Shown here: positions 1 through 5,275 of the stretch, in pieces
Layout of the letters: each line of letters starts with the position of its first letter
Numbering within the stretch: the stretch's first letter is position 1
Origin: Coliplasma sp045538555
Lineage (GTDB): Bacteria; Bacillota; Clostridia; Oscillospirales; CAG-382
Reading direction: 5' to 3'
NCBI GenBank assembly: GCA_045538555.1
Contig: JAZSRP010000001.1
Location: forward strand, 1-20,838
Length of the DNA: 20,838 nucleotides
Program-made: the position numbers and the translations under genes
Notes under the pieces: generated by a model
Seen by the model: only the letters and a program-made list of their open reading frames with translations
What the model was told of the DNA's origin: nothing
Databases searched by the model: none

Positions 1-107
1 GGTAATAAAAAAAGTGGAATAAATTTTTATTATATAATGCCCGCTTTTATAATGCCCGCTTTTGAAAACGCGGGGCAAAACTTTTTAAAGTGGTTTGAGA
101 AAAAAAG
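1..107 (+). repeat. Leader part of dispersed intergenic repeat B (5' end cut by window edge)
   Basis: Bases 1-38 are the exact reverse complement of the sequence at about 9329-9366. What follows is a hairpin, CCCGC (55-59) with GCGGG (70-74), then a CAAAACTTTTTAAAGT segment and an A-rich run, all also found in the inverted copy near 9290-9330. A 15-bp unit (ATAATGCCCGCTTTT) is tandemly duplicated at about 35-64. No credible coding sequence is present; open frames here lack ribosome binding sites and cross repeat boundaries. After about position 107 this copy switches to the core of repeat A, whereas the copy near 9277 continues into the core of repeat B. Confidence 0.75.
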
Positions 108-215
108 ACAGCCGTGGGATAAATAGACGTCTGTCGGTGATTCTCGTGGGCAGAAATAAGGTAAAAAAGAGCCGGTTTTCGGCTCTTTTTATTATATTTT
201 TTTGTGTTTTGAACG
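108..215 (+). repeat. Repeat A core: conserved stem-loop plus intrinsic terminator (partial copy)
   Basis: This segment matches the core of the longer elements at 9412-9660 (inverted) and 20579-20826. CCGTGGGA (112-119) can pair with TCTCGTGG (142-149) using G-U pairs; the other two copies have TCCCGCGG in the second arm, so pairing survives the base changes. An inner GAC-GTCT-GTC hairpin sits in the loop. The flank AGAAATAAGGTAAAAAA and the downstream TTTTTTTGTGTTTTGAACG are conserved, but the terminator stem between them differs completely from the other copies. It may be a small structured RNA or a fragment of a mobile element; no function is known to me. Confidence 0.7.
163..191 (+). terminator. 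Intrinsic terminator inside repeat A core
   Basis: The stem AGAGCCG (168-174) pairs with CGGCTCT (180-186) around a five-base GTTTT loop. It is preceded by six A and followed by a T run, so it could act in both directions. Anything it terminates on the plus strand lies upstream of the window. Confidence 0.8.
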
Positions 216-400
216 CCCACTTTTGAAAAAGTGGGACAAAACTTTTGAAAGTAGTTGGAGAAAAAAAGATGGCTTGGGGATAAGATGCCGAAATTTGATA
301 TACATAGCGGGGAGTGTAGCCCAAAGTTTCGAATACCCCTTGCTGCGGATGGGAAGTTGTTTTCTTTCACAACTTCACCCACCGACAAGCGCCGACAGGC
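216..400 (+). repeat. Dispersed repeat B
   Basis: The repeat starts with a near-perfect hairpin, CCCAC-TTTTGAAAAA-GTGGG (216-235). It continues with a conserved GGCTTGGGGATAAGATGCCG segment and a GAAATTT...AAAGTTTC stem enclosing TAGCGGGGAGTGTAGC, then a GAAGTTGT/ACAACTTC hairpin near 352-376. The same sequence is present inverted at about 9145-9332 with roughly 90% identity by eye in the core. It ends at a GCC-GACA-GGC hairpin near 391-400, about a dozen bases before the thiT -35 box. No coding capacity is supported. Confidence 0.8.
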
Positions 401-412
401 AAATAAAAATAC

Positions 413-441
413 TTGACATTTGTTTTTTTTGGTAATATAAT
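413..441 (+). promoter_or_regulatory. Sigma-A-type promoter of thiT
   Basis: A perfect TTGACA (413-418) and a perfect TATAAT (436-441) are separated by 17 bp. Transcription would start near 447-450, producing a leader of about 220 bases that contains the TPP riboswitch. Confidence 0.9.
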
Positions 442-454
442 GTGCGGGAAGGGA

Positions 455-484
455 CACGGGCATGGAGCTCCCCCGTGATTTTTT
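455..484 (+). other. Terminator-like hairpin between the thiT promoter and the riboswitch
   Basis: CACGGG (455-460) pairs with CCCGTG (472-477), followed by A and six T (479-484). The loop contains the palindrome GGAGCTCC (464-471). This has the form of an intrinsic terminator yet lies downstream of the promoter and upstream of the aptamer. The stem is only six base pairs, so it may be a stabilising 5' hairpin rather than an active terminator. Confidence 0.5.
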
Positions 485-509
485 CAATAATATTTAATAT
501 CAAAACAAA

Positions 510-597
510 ATGGGGTGCTTTTTTGGAAACAATAATTCCAAAAGAGCTGAGATCATACCCAATGAACCTGATGCGGATAATGCCGCCGTAGGGAGAA
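510..597 (+). promoter_or_regulatory. TPP riboswitch (THI element) aptamer
   Basis: The conserved thiamine pyrophosphate aptamer blocks are all present: GGGGTGC near 512-518, CTGAGA (547-552), ACCC (557-560), GAACCTGATGCGGATAATGC (564-583) and GCCGTAGGGA (584-593). In the family, TPP binds between the two parallel helices and lowers expression of thiamine synthesis or uptake genes. The downstream gene, thiT, is a thiamine transporter component, which agrees with the identification. Translating the same stretch gives an apparent open frame starting at 510 that is not a gene. Confidence 0.95.
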
Positions 598-610
598 TAC
601 TGTTTTTTTC

Positions 611-659
611 GTTTTCTTTTACGGACTTTATTTTTTGCATCGGGGTTCGGAAAGGAAAC
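611..659 (+). promoter_or_regulatory. Candidate expression platform: sequestered Shine-Dalgarno of thiT
   Basis: GTTTTCTTT (611-619) is complementary to the thiT ribosome binding region AAAGGAAAC (651-659), with eight Watson-Crick pairs and one G-U pair. No GC-rich stem followed by a T run lies between the aptamer and the start codon. Control by hiding the ribosome binding site therefore seems more likely than transcription attenuation. The pairing is read by eye; no folding energy was computed. Confidence 0.5.
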
Positions 660-666
660 TTTTTTT

Positions 667-1230
667 ATGAATCAAAATTCAAAACAAAGATTGATCGTTG
701 TGTGCGAGTGTGCCATGATGATCGCAATTTCCGTGATCCTGAGCTTTTTTGACCTGTCGCTGTGGGCAAACGGAGGATCTGCCGACCTTGTGATGGTTCC
801 TCTGCTGGTGCTTGCGTTCAGACGCGGTGCGGGCTGGGCGATCCCCTCGGGATTGATTTTCGGTTTTATCAAATGCACCATCGGCAGAGGACTCAGCTAT
901 GGCATCATTTCCATACTGCTGGACTATGTGCTTGCCTACGGAATGGTGGGCATTGCGGGATTTTTCCGAAAAATGAAAGGCGGCATCTTTTTGGGTACCG
1001 CCGTGGCGTGTGTTGCCAGATTTTTGGTACATTTTACCGCAGGAGTCACCATCTGGCGGCTTGCGGTGGGTGACAGCGTGGAGCTGTTTGGAAGCAGCTT
1101 TTCTGGTGACACCGCCGTGCTCTACTCGCTCCTCTACAACGGAAGCTACATGCTGGTAAACACAGTAGCTGCTCTGGTGGTGATGGCACTGTTGAAAAAG
1201 CCGCTGGCAAAGGCAATGGCTGCAAAATGA
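667..1230 (+). CDS. thiT: Thiamine transporter S component ThiT (ECF family)
   Basis: The 187-residue hydrophobic protein matches the ThiT/YuaJ family, the substrate-binding membrane subunit that works with the shared EcfA-EcfA'-EcfT energy-coupling module. About six membrane helices are visible. Family-typical segments include SLWANGG (Trp33), GLIFGFIK, LLDYVLAYGMVGIAGFF (78-100) and ARFLVHFTAGVTIW, with His122 and Trp130 in the positions expected for thiamine contacts, and YNGSYMLVN near 157-165. ATG 667 is preceded by AAAGG at 651-655. A TPP riboswitch directly upstream supports thiamine as substrate and indicates repression when TPP is plentiful. The EcfAAT genes are not in this window. 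Family identification is firm; exact ligand contacts are by analogy with the Lactococcus protein. Confidence 0.94.
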   Translation: MNQNSKQRLIVVCECAMMIAISVILSFFDLSLWANGGSADLVMVPLLVLAFRRGAGWAIPSGLIFGFIKCTIGRGLSYGIISILLDYVLAYGMVGIAGFFRKMKGGIFLGTAVACVARFLVHFTAGVTIWRLAVGDSVELFGSSFSGDTAVLYSLLYNGSYMLVNTVAALVVMALLKKPLAKAMAAK

Positions 1231-1276
1231 TTTTTTTGCATTGATCCTGCCGCGCCCTCCCGATGCGGAATAATTC

Positions 1277-1303
1277 TTGTTGTATCAAGGTATAATATAT
1301 AAT
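1277..1303 (+). promoter_or_regulatory. Possible promoter of the YugP-like protease gene
   Basis: Two overlapping TATAAT boxes occur at 1291-1296 and 1298-1303. The nearest -35-like sequence, TTGTTG (1277-1282), is only 15 bp from the second box. The -10 sequences are good but the -35 assignment is weak, and read-through from thiT is also possible. Confidence 0.4.
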
Positions 1304-1333
1304 TCATCCTGCTATTTTTCGGGGAGGTAAAAA

Positions 1334-2032
1334 ATGTATTATTTTGATTATTTGATCTATATGCTTCCTGCTCTTTTGCTGGGATTTGTTGCCCAGATCA
1401 TGGTCAAGAGCGCCTATTCAAGGTTTTCAAAGGTTGCATCAAAACGGGGGCTCACCGGCGAGCAGGCAGCCCGCGCAGTGCTGGAGGGGAACGGCGTTTA
1501 CGGCGTCACCTTTGGCAGAGTGGCGGGTGAGCTGTCCGACCATTATGATCCCCGCAGCAACCGCATCAATCTGTCCACCGGAGTGGGCGACAGCACCAGT
1601 GTTGCGGCAATCGGAATTGCCGCTCACGAGGCAGGGCATGCAGTTCAGCACAGCAAGGATTATTTCCCTATCAAAATCAGATCTGCCCTGGTACCCGTCT
1701 GCAATTTTGGTTCAAAGCTGGGGCTGATCCTGCTTCTTGTCAGCTTTGCCATCTCATACAGCGCAGAGACCTGGAGCGCCGATACCCTGTACTGGATCGG
1801 GCTGATCCTGTTTTCCACCACGGCTCTCTTTCAGCTGGTGACACTGCCTGTGGAGTTTGACGCATCAAGACGGGCAATGAAAGCACTGGAGGGAATCGGG
1901 ATTTTGGATTCCTCGGAGCTGAAGGGCGCAAGACGTGTTCTCACCGCTGCGGCGCTGACCTACGTTGCCGCTCTTGTGTCTGCCGTGATGCAGATACTCT
2001 ATTATGCATCAAGATTTAAACGCAGAGACTGA
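1334..2032 (+). CDS. yugP: YugP-family membrane zinc metallopeptidase
   Basis: The protein has 232 residues and the zinc-protease signature HEAGH at residues 98-102, in the context AAIGIAAHEAGHAVQHSKDY that is typical of the YugP family (Pfam Zn_peptidase_2). The two histidines should bind zinc and Glu99 should activate water. There is an N-terminal membrane helix (about 6-24) and at least two more hydrophobic segments after the active site (about 125-170), plus one near the C terminus (about 205-225), so it is an integral membrane protease with an active site near the membrane. The start is supported by a strong GGGGAGG ribosome binding site just upstream of ATG 1334. It lies between thiT and rplS as an independent gene. 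The physiological substrate is unknown to me. Confidence 0.9.
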   Translation: MYYFDYLIYMLPALLLGFVAQIMVKSAYSRFSKVASKRGLTGEQAARAVLEGNGVYGVTFGRVAGELSDHYDPRSNRINLSTGVGDSTSVAAIGIAAHEAGHAVQHSKDYFPIKIRSALVPVCNFGSKLGLILLLVSFAISYSAETWSADTLYWIGLILFSTTALFQLVTLPVEFDASRRAMKALEGIGILDSSELKGARRVLTAAALTYVAALVSAVMQILYYASRFKRRD

Positions 2033-2123
2033 TACAAGGTGTTGTGGTTTTTTTGATTTTAATTTTTAACACCCCCAACATATCAGGGGCGCCAAAAAAT
2101 ATTGAAAAAATCGGCAAAAACCC

Positions 2124-2152
2124 TTGATTTTTGGTTTTTTGTGTGATATAAT
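2124..2152 (+). promoter_or_regulatory. Extended -10 promoter of rplS
   Basis: TTGATT (2124-2129) and TATAAT (2147-2152) are separated by 17 bp, and TG at 2144-2145 gives a TGn extended -10. This is the strongest promoter visible between yugP and thrC and probably drives the translation-related operon. Confidence 0.88.
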
Positions 2153-2158
2153 GTGTTG

Positions 2159-2212
2159 CTAATATCGGGCGGTCCTCTGCAGCTCAGCAAGAACGCTCAG
2201 AAATAACGGAGG
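2159..2212 (+). promoter_or_regulatory. 5' leader of rplS, possible L19 leader element
   Basis: The roughly 60-base untranslated leader contains GGGCGGTCCTCTGC (2167-2180) and two copies of GCTCAG (2182-2187, 2195-2200). The CCTC could pair with the GAGG of the ribosome binding site at 2209-2212. Firmicutes rplS genes often carry an autoregulatory L19 leader in this place, and the GGTCCTC segment resembles what I recall of it. I could not confirm a match to the published consensus. Confidence 0.35.
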
Positions 2213-2220
2213 TAATCGCT

Positions 2221-2562
2221 TTGGATATGCTGAAAGCTTTTACAAATGAGCAACTGAAAGAGAACGTTCCCGTGTTCAACATCGGTGACACCGTCAAGGT
2301 TTACCAAAAGATCGTTGAGGGAACAAGAGAGAGAACTCAGATTTTTGAAGGAACGGTCATCGCCAAGAAAAACGGCGGCATCTCCGAGACCTTCACCGTC
2401 AGAAGGGTTTCCTATGGCGTAGGTACCGAGAAGACCTTCCCGCTTCACTCTCCGAACGTGCAGGCAGTCGAAGTTGTCAGAAACGGTAAGGTTCGCCGTG
2501 CAAAGCTCTACTATCTGCGTGACAGAGTCGGCAAGAGCGCAAAAGTCAAGGAAAAAATCTAA
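2221..2562 (+). CDS. rplS: 50S ribosomal protein L19
   Basis: The 113-residue protein is the usual length for L19. It shows the family pattern: NIGDTVKVYQKIVEGTRERTQIFEGTVIAKKNGG, then ETFTVRRVSYGVGTEKTFPLHSP and the basic C terminus KLYYLRDRVGKSAKVKE (given here as motifs only). L19 sits at the 30S-50S interface. The chosen start is TTG 2221, because GGAGG (2208-2212) lies 8 bases upstream; the in-frame ATG at 2227 would be 14 bases away. It has its own promoter and is followed at once by a terminator, which would let it be made in excess over the downstream lepB-rbgA-rnhB genes, a common Firmicutes gene order. Confidence 0.97.
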   Translation: MDMLKAFTNEQLKENVPVFNIGDTVKVYQKIVEGTRERTQIFEGTVIAKKNGGISETFTVRRVSYGVGTEKTFPLHSPNVQAVEVVRNGKVRRAKLYYLRDRVGKSAKVKEKI

Positions 2563-2569
2563 GCAAATC

Positions 2570-2601
2570 GGGTGTCTGTTGCTACAGACACCCTTCTTTC
2601 T
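2570..2601 (+). terminator. Intrinsic terminator/attenuator after rplS
   Basis: GGGTGTCTG (2570-2578) pairs perfectly with CAGACACCC (2585-2593) around a six-base loop and is followed by TTCTTTCT. The T run is interrupted, so partial read-through into lepB is likely. Confidence 0.8.
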
Positions 2602-2610
2602 ATCAACGGT

Positions 2611-2640
2611 TTGTCAACAAATTGTTGCCAAAAATAAATT
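2611..2640 (+). promoter_or_regulatory. Weak candidate promoter upstream of lepB
   Basis: TTGTCA (2611-2616) and TAAATT (2635-2640) are 18 bp apart. The -10 matches the consensus at four of six positions. It could supply lepB and downstream genes independently of rplS. Confidence 0.35.
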
Positions 2641-2668
2641 TTTTGTTTTTCAGCATTGAGGTTTTTTC

Positions 2669-3346
2669 ATGGAAACAAACAAAAACAATCTTTTTGAAGA
2701 CAACACATCTGCCCCCCAAGAGGAGCCCGCAGGTTTTCCTTGGGACGAGGGGGACAACGCAACCGAGCAAGAAAACACACCCGCACCCTGTGCAAAAAAA
2801 AGCAGGAGCGGTGCTCTCTCTGCCGCCTATGATTATGCAGAGACTTTTTGCTATGCGCTGGCAGTGATGATGCTTTTGTTCCTGTTTGTGTTCAGATATG
2901 TGTCTGTTGACGGTCAGTCCATGCGCGAGACTTTGCAGCATCGGGACAAGCTCATCATCTCAAACCTCTTTTACACCCCAAAAACAGGCGACATCGTGGT
3001 TATCAAGCCCGACGGATACCGTTCCAACAACGAGCCGCTGATCAAAAGAGTTATTGCCACCGAGGGTCAGACGGTTTTGATCGACTATCAAAACTGGCAG
3101 GTGTACGTTGACGGAGTGCCTCTTGAAGAGCCCTACATTGAGGGCATGCGGGAGCCAAAGCCCATGGACGGCACCACCATTCCCGACTATACGCAGGAAT
3201 TTGTGGTTGGCGACGGAAAGGTTTTTGTCATGGGTGACAACCGCAACCATTCCACAGACAGCCGTGTGCTGGGAGAGATCGGCGCAAACCGGATATTGGG
3301 CAGAGTCATCATCAGAGTGGCTCCGAATTTTGGCACGGTGGACTGA
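2669..3346 (+). CDS. lepB: Signal peptidase I
   Basis: This 225-residue type I signal peptidase cleaves signal peptides from exported proteins at the outer face of the membrane. One membrane helix (about 59-77) is followed by the catalytic serine in SVDGQSMRE (Ser84). The general base lysine is Lys126 in LIKRVIATEGQ, and the conserved GDNRNHSTDSR box is at 189-199. An acidic, Pro/Glu/Asn-rich cytoplasmic segment of about 45 residues precedes the helix, longer than in the minimal Bacillus enzymes. GAGG (2658-2661) lies seven bases before ATG 2669. Its position between rplS and rbgA is the usual Firmicutes order. The Ser-Lys dyad is intact, so the enzyme is expected to be active. Confidence 0.95.
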   Translation: METNKNNLFEDNTSAPQEEPAGFPWDEGDNATEQENTPAPCAKKSRSGALSAAYDYAETFCYALAVMMLLFLFVFRYVSVDGQSMRETLQHRDKLIISNLFYTPKTGDIVVIKPDGYRSNNEPLIKRVIATEGQTVLIDYQNWQVYVDGVPLEEPYIEGMREPKPMDGTTIPDYTQEFVVGDGKVFVMGDNRNHSTDSRVLGEIGANRILGRVIIRVAPNFGTVD

Positions 3347-3365
3347 CACAGAACAGGAGTTTTTT

Positions 3366-4214
3366 ATGGCAGATATCGTATGGTATCCCGGACATATGGC
3401 AAAAGCAAAGCGGCTCATCAAGGAGGCGCTGCCCAAGATCGATCTGGTGATCCAGCTTTTGGACGCAAGGGCGCCGGTTTCCAGCAGGAACCCTGATTTT
3501 GAACAGCTTTTTGCCAACAAAAAAACCATCACACTGCTCACAAAAAGCAATCTTGCGGACCGCAACGCCACCGATCTTTTTGTAAAAAGATCAAAAAACA
3601 ACGGAGTGCCCGTCATTCCCATCGACTGCAAGACGGGCTATGGCATCAAGGGTCTGCCTTCCGCCATCCGTGAGGTTATGAGCGAAAAGCTGGAGCGTGA
3701 TGCCGCAAAGGGCATCAAGCGTCCCATCAGAGCCATGATTGCGGGCATCACAAACGTGGGAAAATCCACCCTCATAAACACTCTTTCGGGCACAAAAAAA
3801 GCCGCCGCAGAGGACAGACCGGGGGTCACAAGGCACAACTCCTGGATCGCAGTTCCCGCCCTTTCGCTTGAGCTGATGGACACCCCGGGCATCTTGTGGC
3901 ACAAGTTTGATGACCGGAGCGTAGGCATAAAGCTGGCGTCTCTGGGCTCCATAAAAGACGATATTCTTGACACCTATTCACTCTCGGTGGAGCTCATCGG
4001 AATTCTGCGTGAGAGATATACCGACCTGCTCTGCAAGAGCTATGGCATTGCTGTAGAGGAGAGCGACACCGATCTTGACGTTTTTGAAAAGATCGGCAGA
4101 AGACGCGGTTTTTTGAGATCCGGCGGAATCATTGACGAGGACAGAACGGCCGCTCGGATCCTGGACGAGTTCCGCGCAGGAAAAACAGGACAGATCACGC
4201 TTGATTGGGAGTGA
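3366..4214 (+). CDS. rbgA: Ribosome biogenesis GTPase RbgA (YlqF)
   Basis: The 282-residue GTPase has the circularly permuted motif order that defines the YlqF/RbgA family: G4 (TKSNLAD, 59-65) and G5 (near 85-92) come before G1 (GITNVGKST, 127-135), G2 (GVT, 153-155) and G3 (DTPG, 172-175). An N-terminal WYPGHMAKA motif is also typical. RbgA acts late in 50S subunit assembly. ATG 3366 is chosen because AGGAG (3355-3359) lies six bases upstream and the family begins with this motif; the frame stays open further upstream into lepB but that part has no homology. It follows lepB by 19 bases, and its end is within six bases of the rnhB start, consistent with one operon. Confidence 0.96.
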   Translation: MADIVWYPGHMAKAKRLIKEALPKIDLVIQLLDARAPVSSRNPDFEQLFANKKTITLLTKSNLADRNATDLFVKRSKNNGVPVIPIDCKTGYGIKGLPSAIREVMSEKLERDAAKGIKRPIRAMIAGITNVGKSTLINTLSGTKKAAAEDRPGVTRHNSWIAVPALSLELMDTPGILWHKFDDRSVGIKLASLGSIKDDILDTYSLSVELIGILRERYTDLLCKSYGIAVEESDTDLDVFEKIGRRRGFLRSGGIIDEDRTAARILDEFRAGKTGQITLDWE

Positions 4215-4219
4215 TTTTT

Positions 4220-4837
4220 ATGGCCCTTGACAGGAGCATCGAGACAGCGCTCTGCAACGGAAAAGAGCTGATATACTGCGGCTGCGACGAGGCAGGCAGA
4301 GGCCCTCTGGCAGGTCCTGTGTTTGCCGCCGCTGTGATACTTCCTCCCGATGCGGAGATACCGGGACTTGACGATTCAAAAAAGCTCACCGAAAAAAAAC
4401 GGGAGGCGCTTTTTGATGTTATAAAGGAAACCGCAACCGATTACTGCATCGCCTTTGCAACAGTGGAGGAGATCGAGGAAATAAACATTCTTAATGCCGC
4501 CATGACCGCCATGCACCGTGCGGTGGAAGGACTCAAGTCCCCCCCGCAGCTTGCGTTGGTGGACGGAAACGTGGCGCGGGGATTTTCTGTTCCCGCAGTT
4601 CCCGTCATAAAAGGCGACGCAAAATGCCCATCAATTGCAGCGGCGTCGGTGCTGGCAAAGGTTGCCAGAGACAGATACTGCAGGGAGCTGGACAGCCAAT
4701 ACCCTCAATACGGGTTTGCAAAACACAAGGGCTACGGTACAAAAGAGCATTGTGCCGCCATTATTGCCAATGGCCCCTGCCCTCAGCACAGGCCGGGATT
4801 TTTAAAAAAGCTGTACTCAAAAACAGACAAAAAATAA
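4220..4837 (+). CDS. rnhB: Ribonuclease HII
   Basis: The 205-residue enzyme removes RNA from RNA-DNA hybrids, including single ribonucleotides in DNA. The signature CGCDEAGRGPLAGPV places catalytic Asp23 and Glu24 near the N terminus. The other metal-binding acids are Asp115 (ALVDGN) and Asp151 (KVARDRY), and SIAAASVLAKVARD is the usual family block. The frame is also open from a TTG at 4205 that overlaps rbgA, but ATG 4220 is preferred: GGGAG lies at 4207-4211, eight bases upstream, and the protein start matches the family. It is five bases downstream of the rbgA stop and 21 bases upstream of yraN, so co-transcription and coupled translation are likely. Confidence 0.96.
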   Translation: MALDRSIETALCNGKELIYCGCDEAGRGPLAGPVFAAAVILPPDAEIPGLDDSKKLTEKKREALFDVIKETATDYCIAFATVEEIEEINILNAAMTAMHRAVEGLKSPPQLALVDGNVARGFSVPAVPVIKGDAKCPSIAAASVLAKVARDRYCRELDSQYPQYGFAKHKGYGTKEHCAAIIANGPCPQHRPGFLKKLYSKTDKK

Positions 4838-4858
4838 AAACAGGAGATCTTTTTTGCA

Positions 4859-5275
4859 ATGACACCCCGGGAGATCGGAAAATTGGGCGAAAAACTGGCG
4901 GCAAGGTACCTCAGGCGCCGTCTATGGGCAATCCCCGCAAAAAACTTTCGACACGGTCGATGCGAGATCGACCTGGTGGGGTTTCGGTTTGGAATACTGG
5001 TGTTTTTTGAGGTAAAAACCCGCACCGGCGACGCTTTTGGCGCTCCTGCCGACGCAGTTGATGCAAAAAAGATCCGCAACCTGAGGTATGCGGGAAGTGC
5101 GCTGAGGTTTATCAACCAAAAAAACGGCTGTCTTCCCATAAAAAGACTGGGGATCACCCGCTACAAGCACGTCCGCAAGGACAGGATCGACGTTATTGAA
5201 GTTTTTTTGACACGGGAGGGCAAGCTCCTCCGCATAAATCACAAAAAGGACTTGGGACACGGTACGGAACTATGA
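4859..5275 (+). CDS. yraN: YraN/UPF0102 family putative endonuclease
   Basis: The 138-residue protein belongs to the UPF0102 family, which has a restriction-endonuclease-like fold; its cellular role is not settled. It shows the N-terminal IGKLGEKLAARYLRR block, the acidic motif EIDLV and the FFEVKTRTGD motif that together form a PD-(D/E)xK-type site. The usual glycine before EIDL is replaced by cysteine (GRCEIDLV), and it is about 15-20 residues longer than typical. AGGAG lies at 4842-4846, 12 bases before the ATG, a slightly long gap. Its stop overlaps the thrC start in an ATGA junction. Association with rnhB is common in bacteria and suggests a role in nucleic acid processing, but that is inference. 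Confidence 0.92.
   Translation: MTPREIGKLGEKLAARYLRRRLWAIPAKNFRHGRCEIDLVGFRFGILVFFEVKTRTGDAFGAPADAVDAKKIRNLRYAGSALRFINQKNGCLPIKRLGITRYKHVRKDRIDVIEVFLTREGKLLRINHKKDLGHGTEL

Noticed and set aside
47..487. Open reading frames on both strands across the first 490 bases
   Set aside because: They run through hairpins, terminator and repeat sequence, lack ribosome binding sites, and the translated sequence has no domain pattern; equivalent frames reappear in the other repeat copies.
4947..4953. A second TTCGACA (0A box) match
   Set aside because: It lies inside yraN coding sequence with no -10 at a suitable distance; treated as chance.
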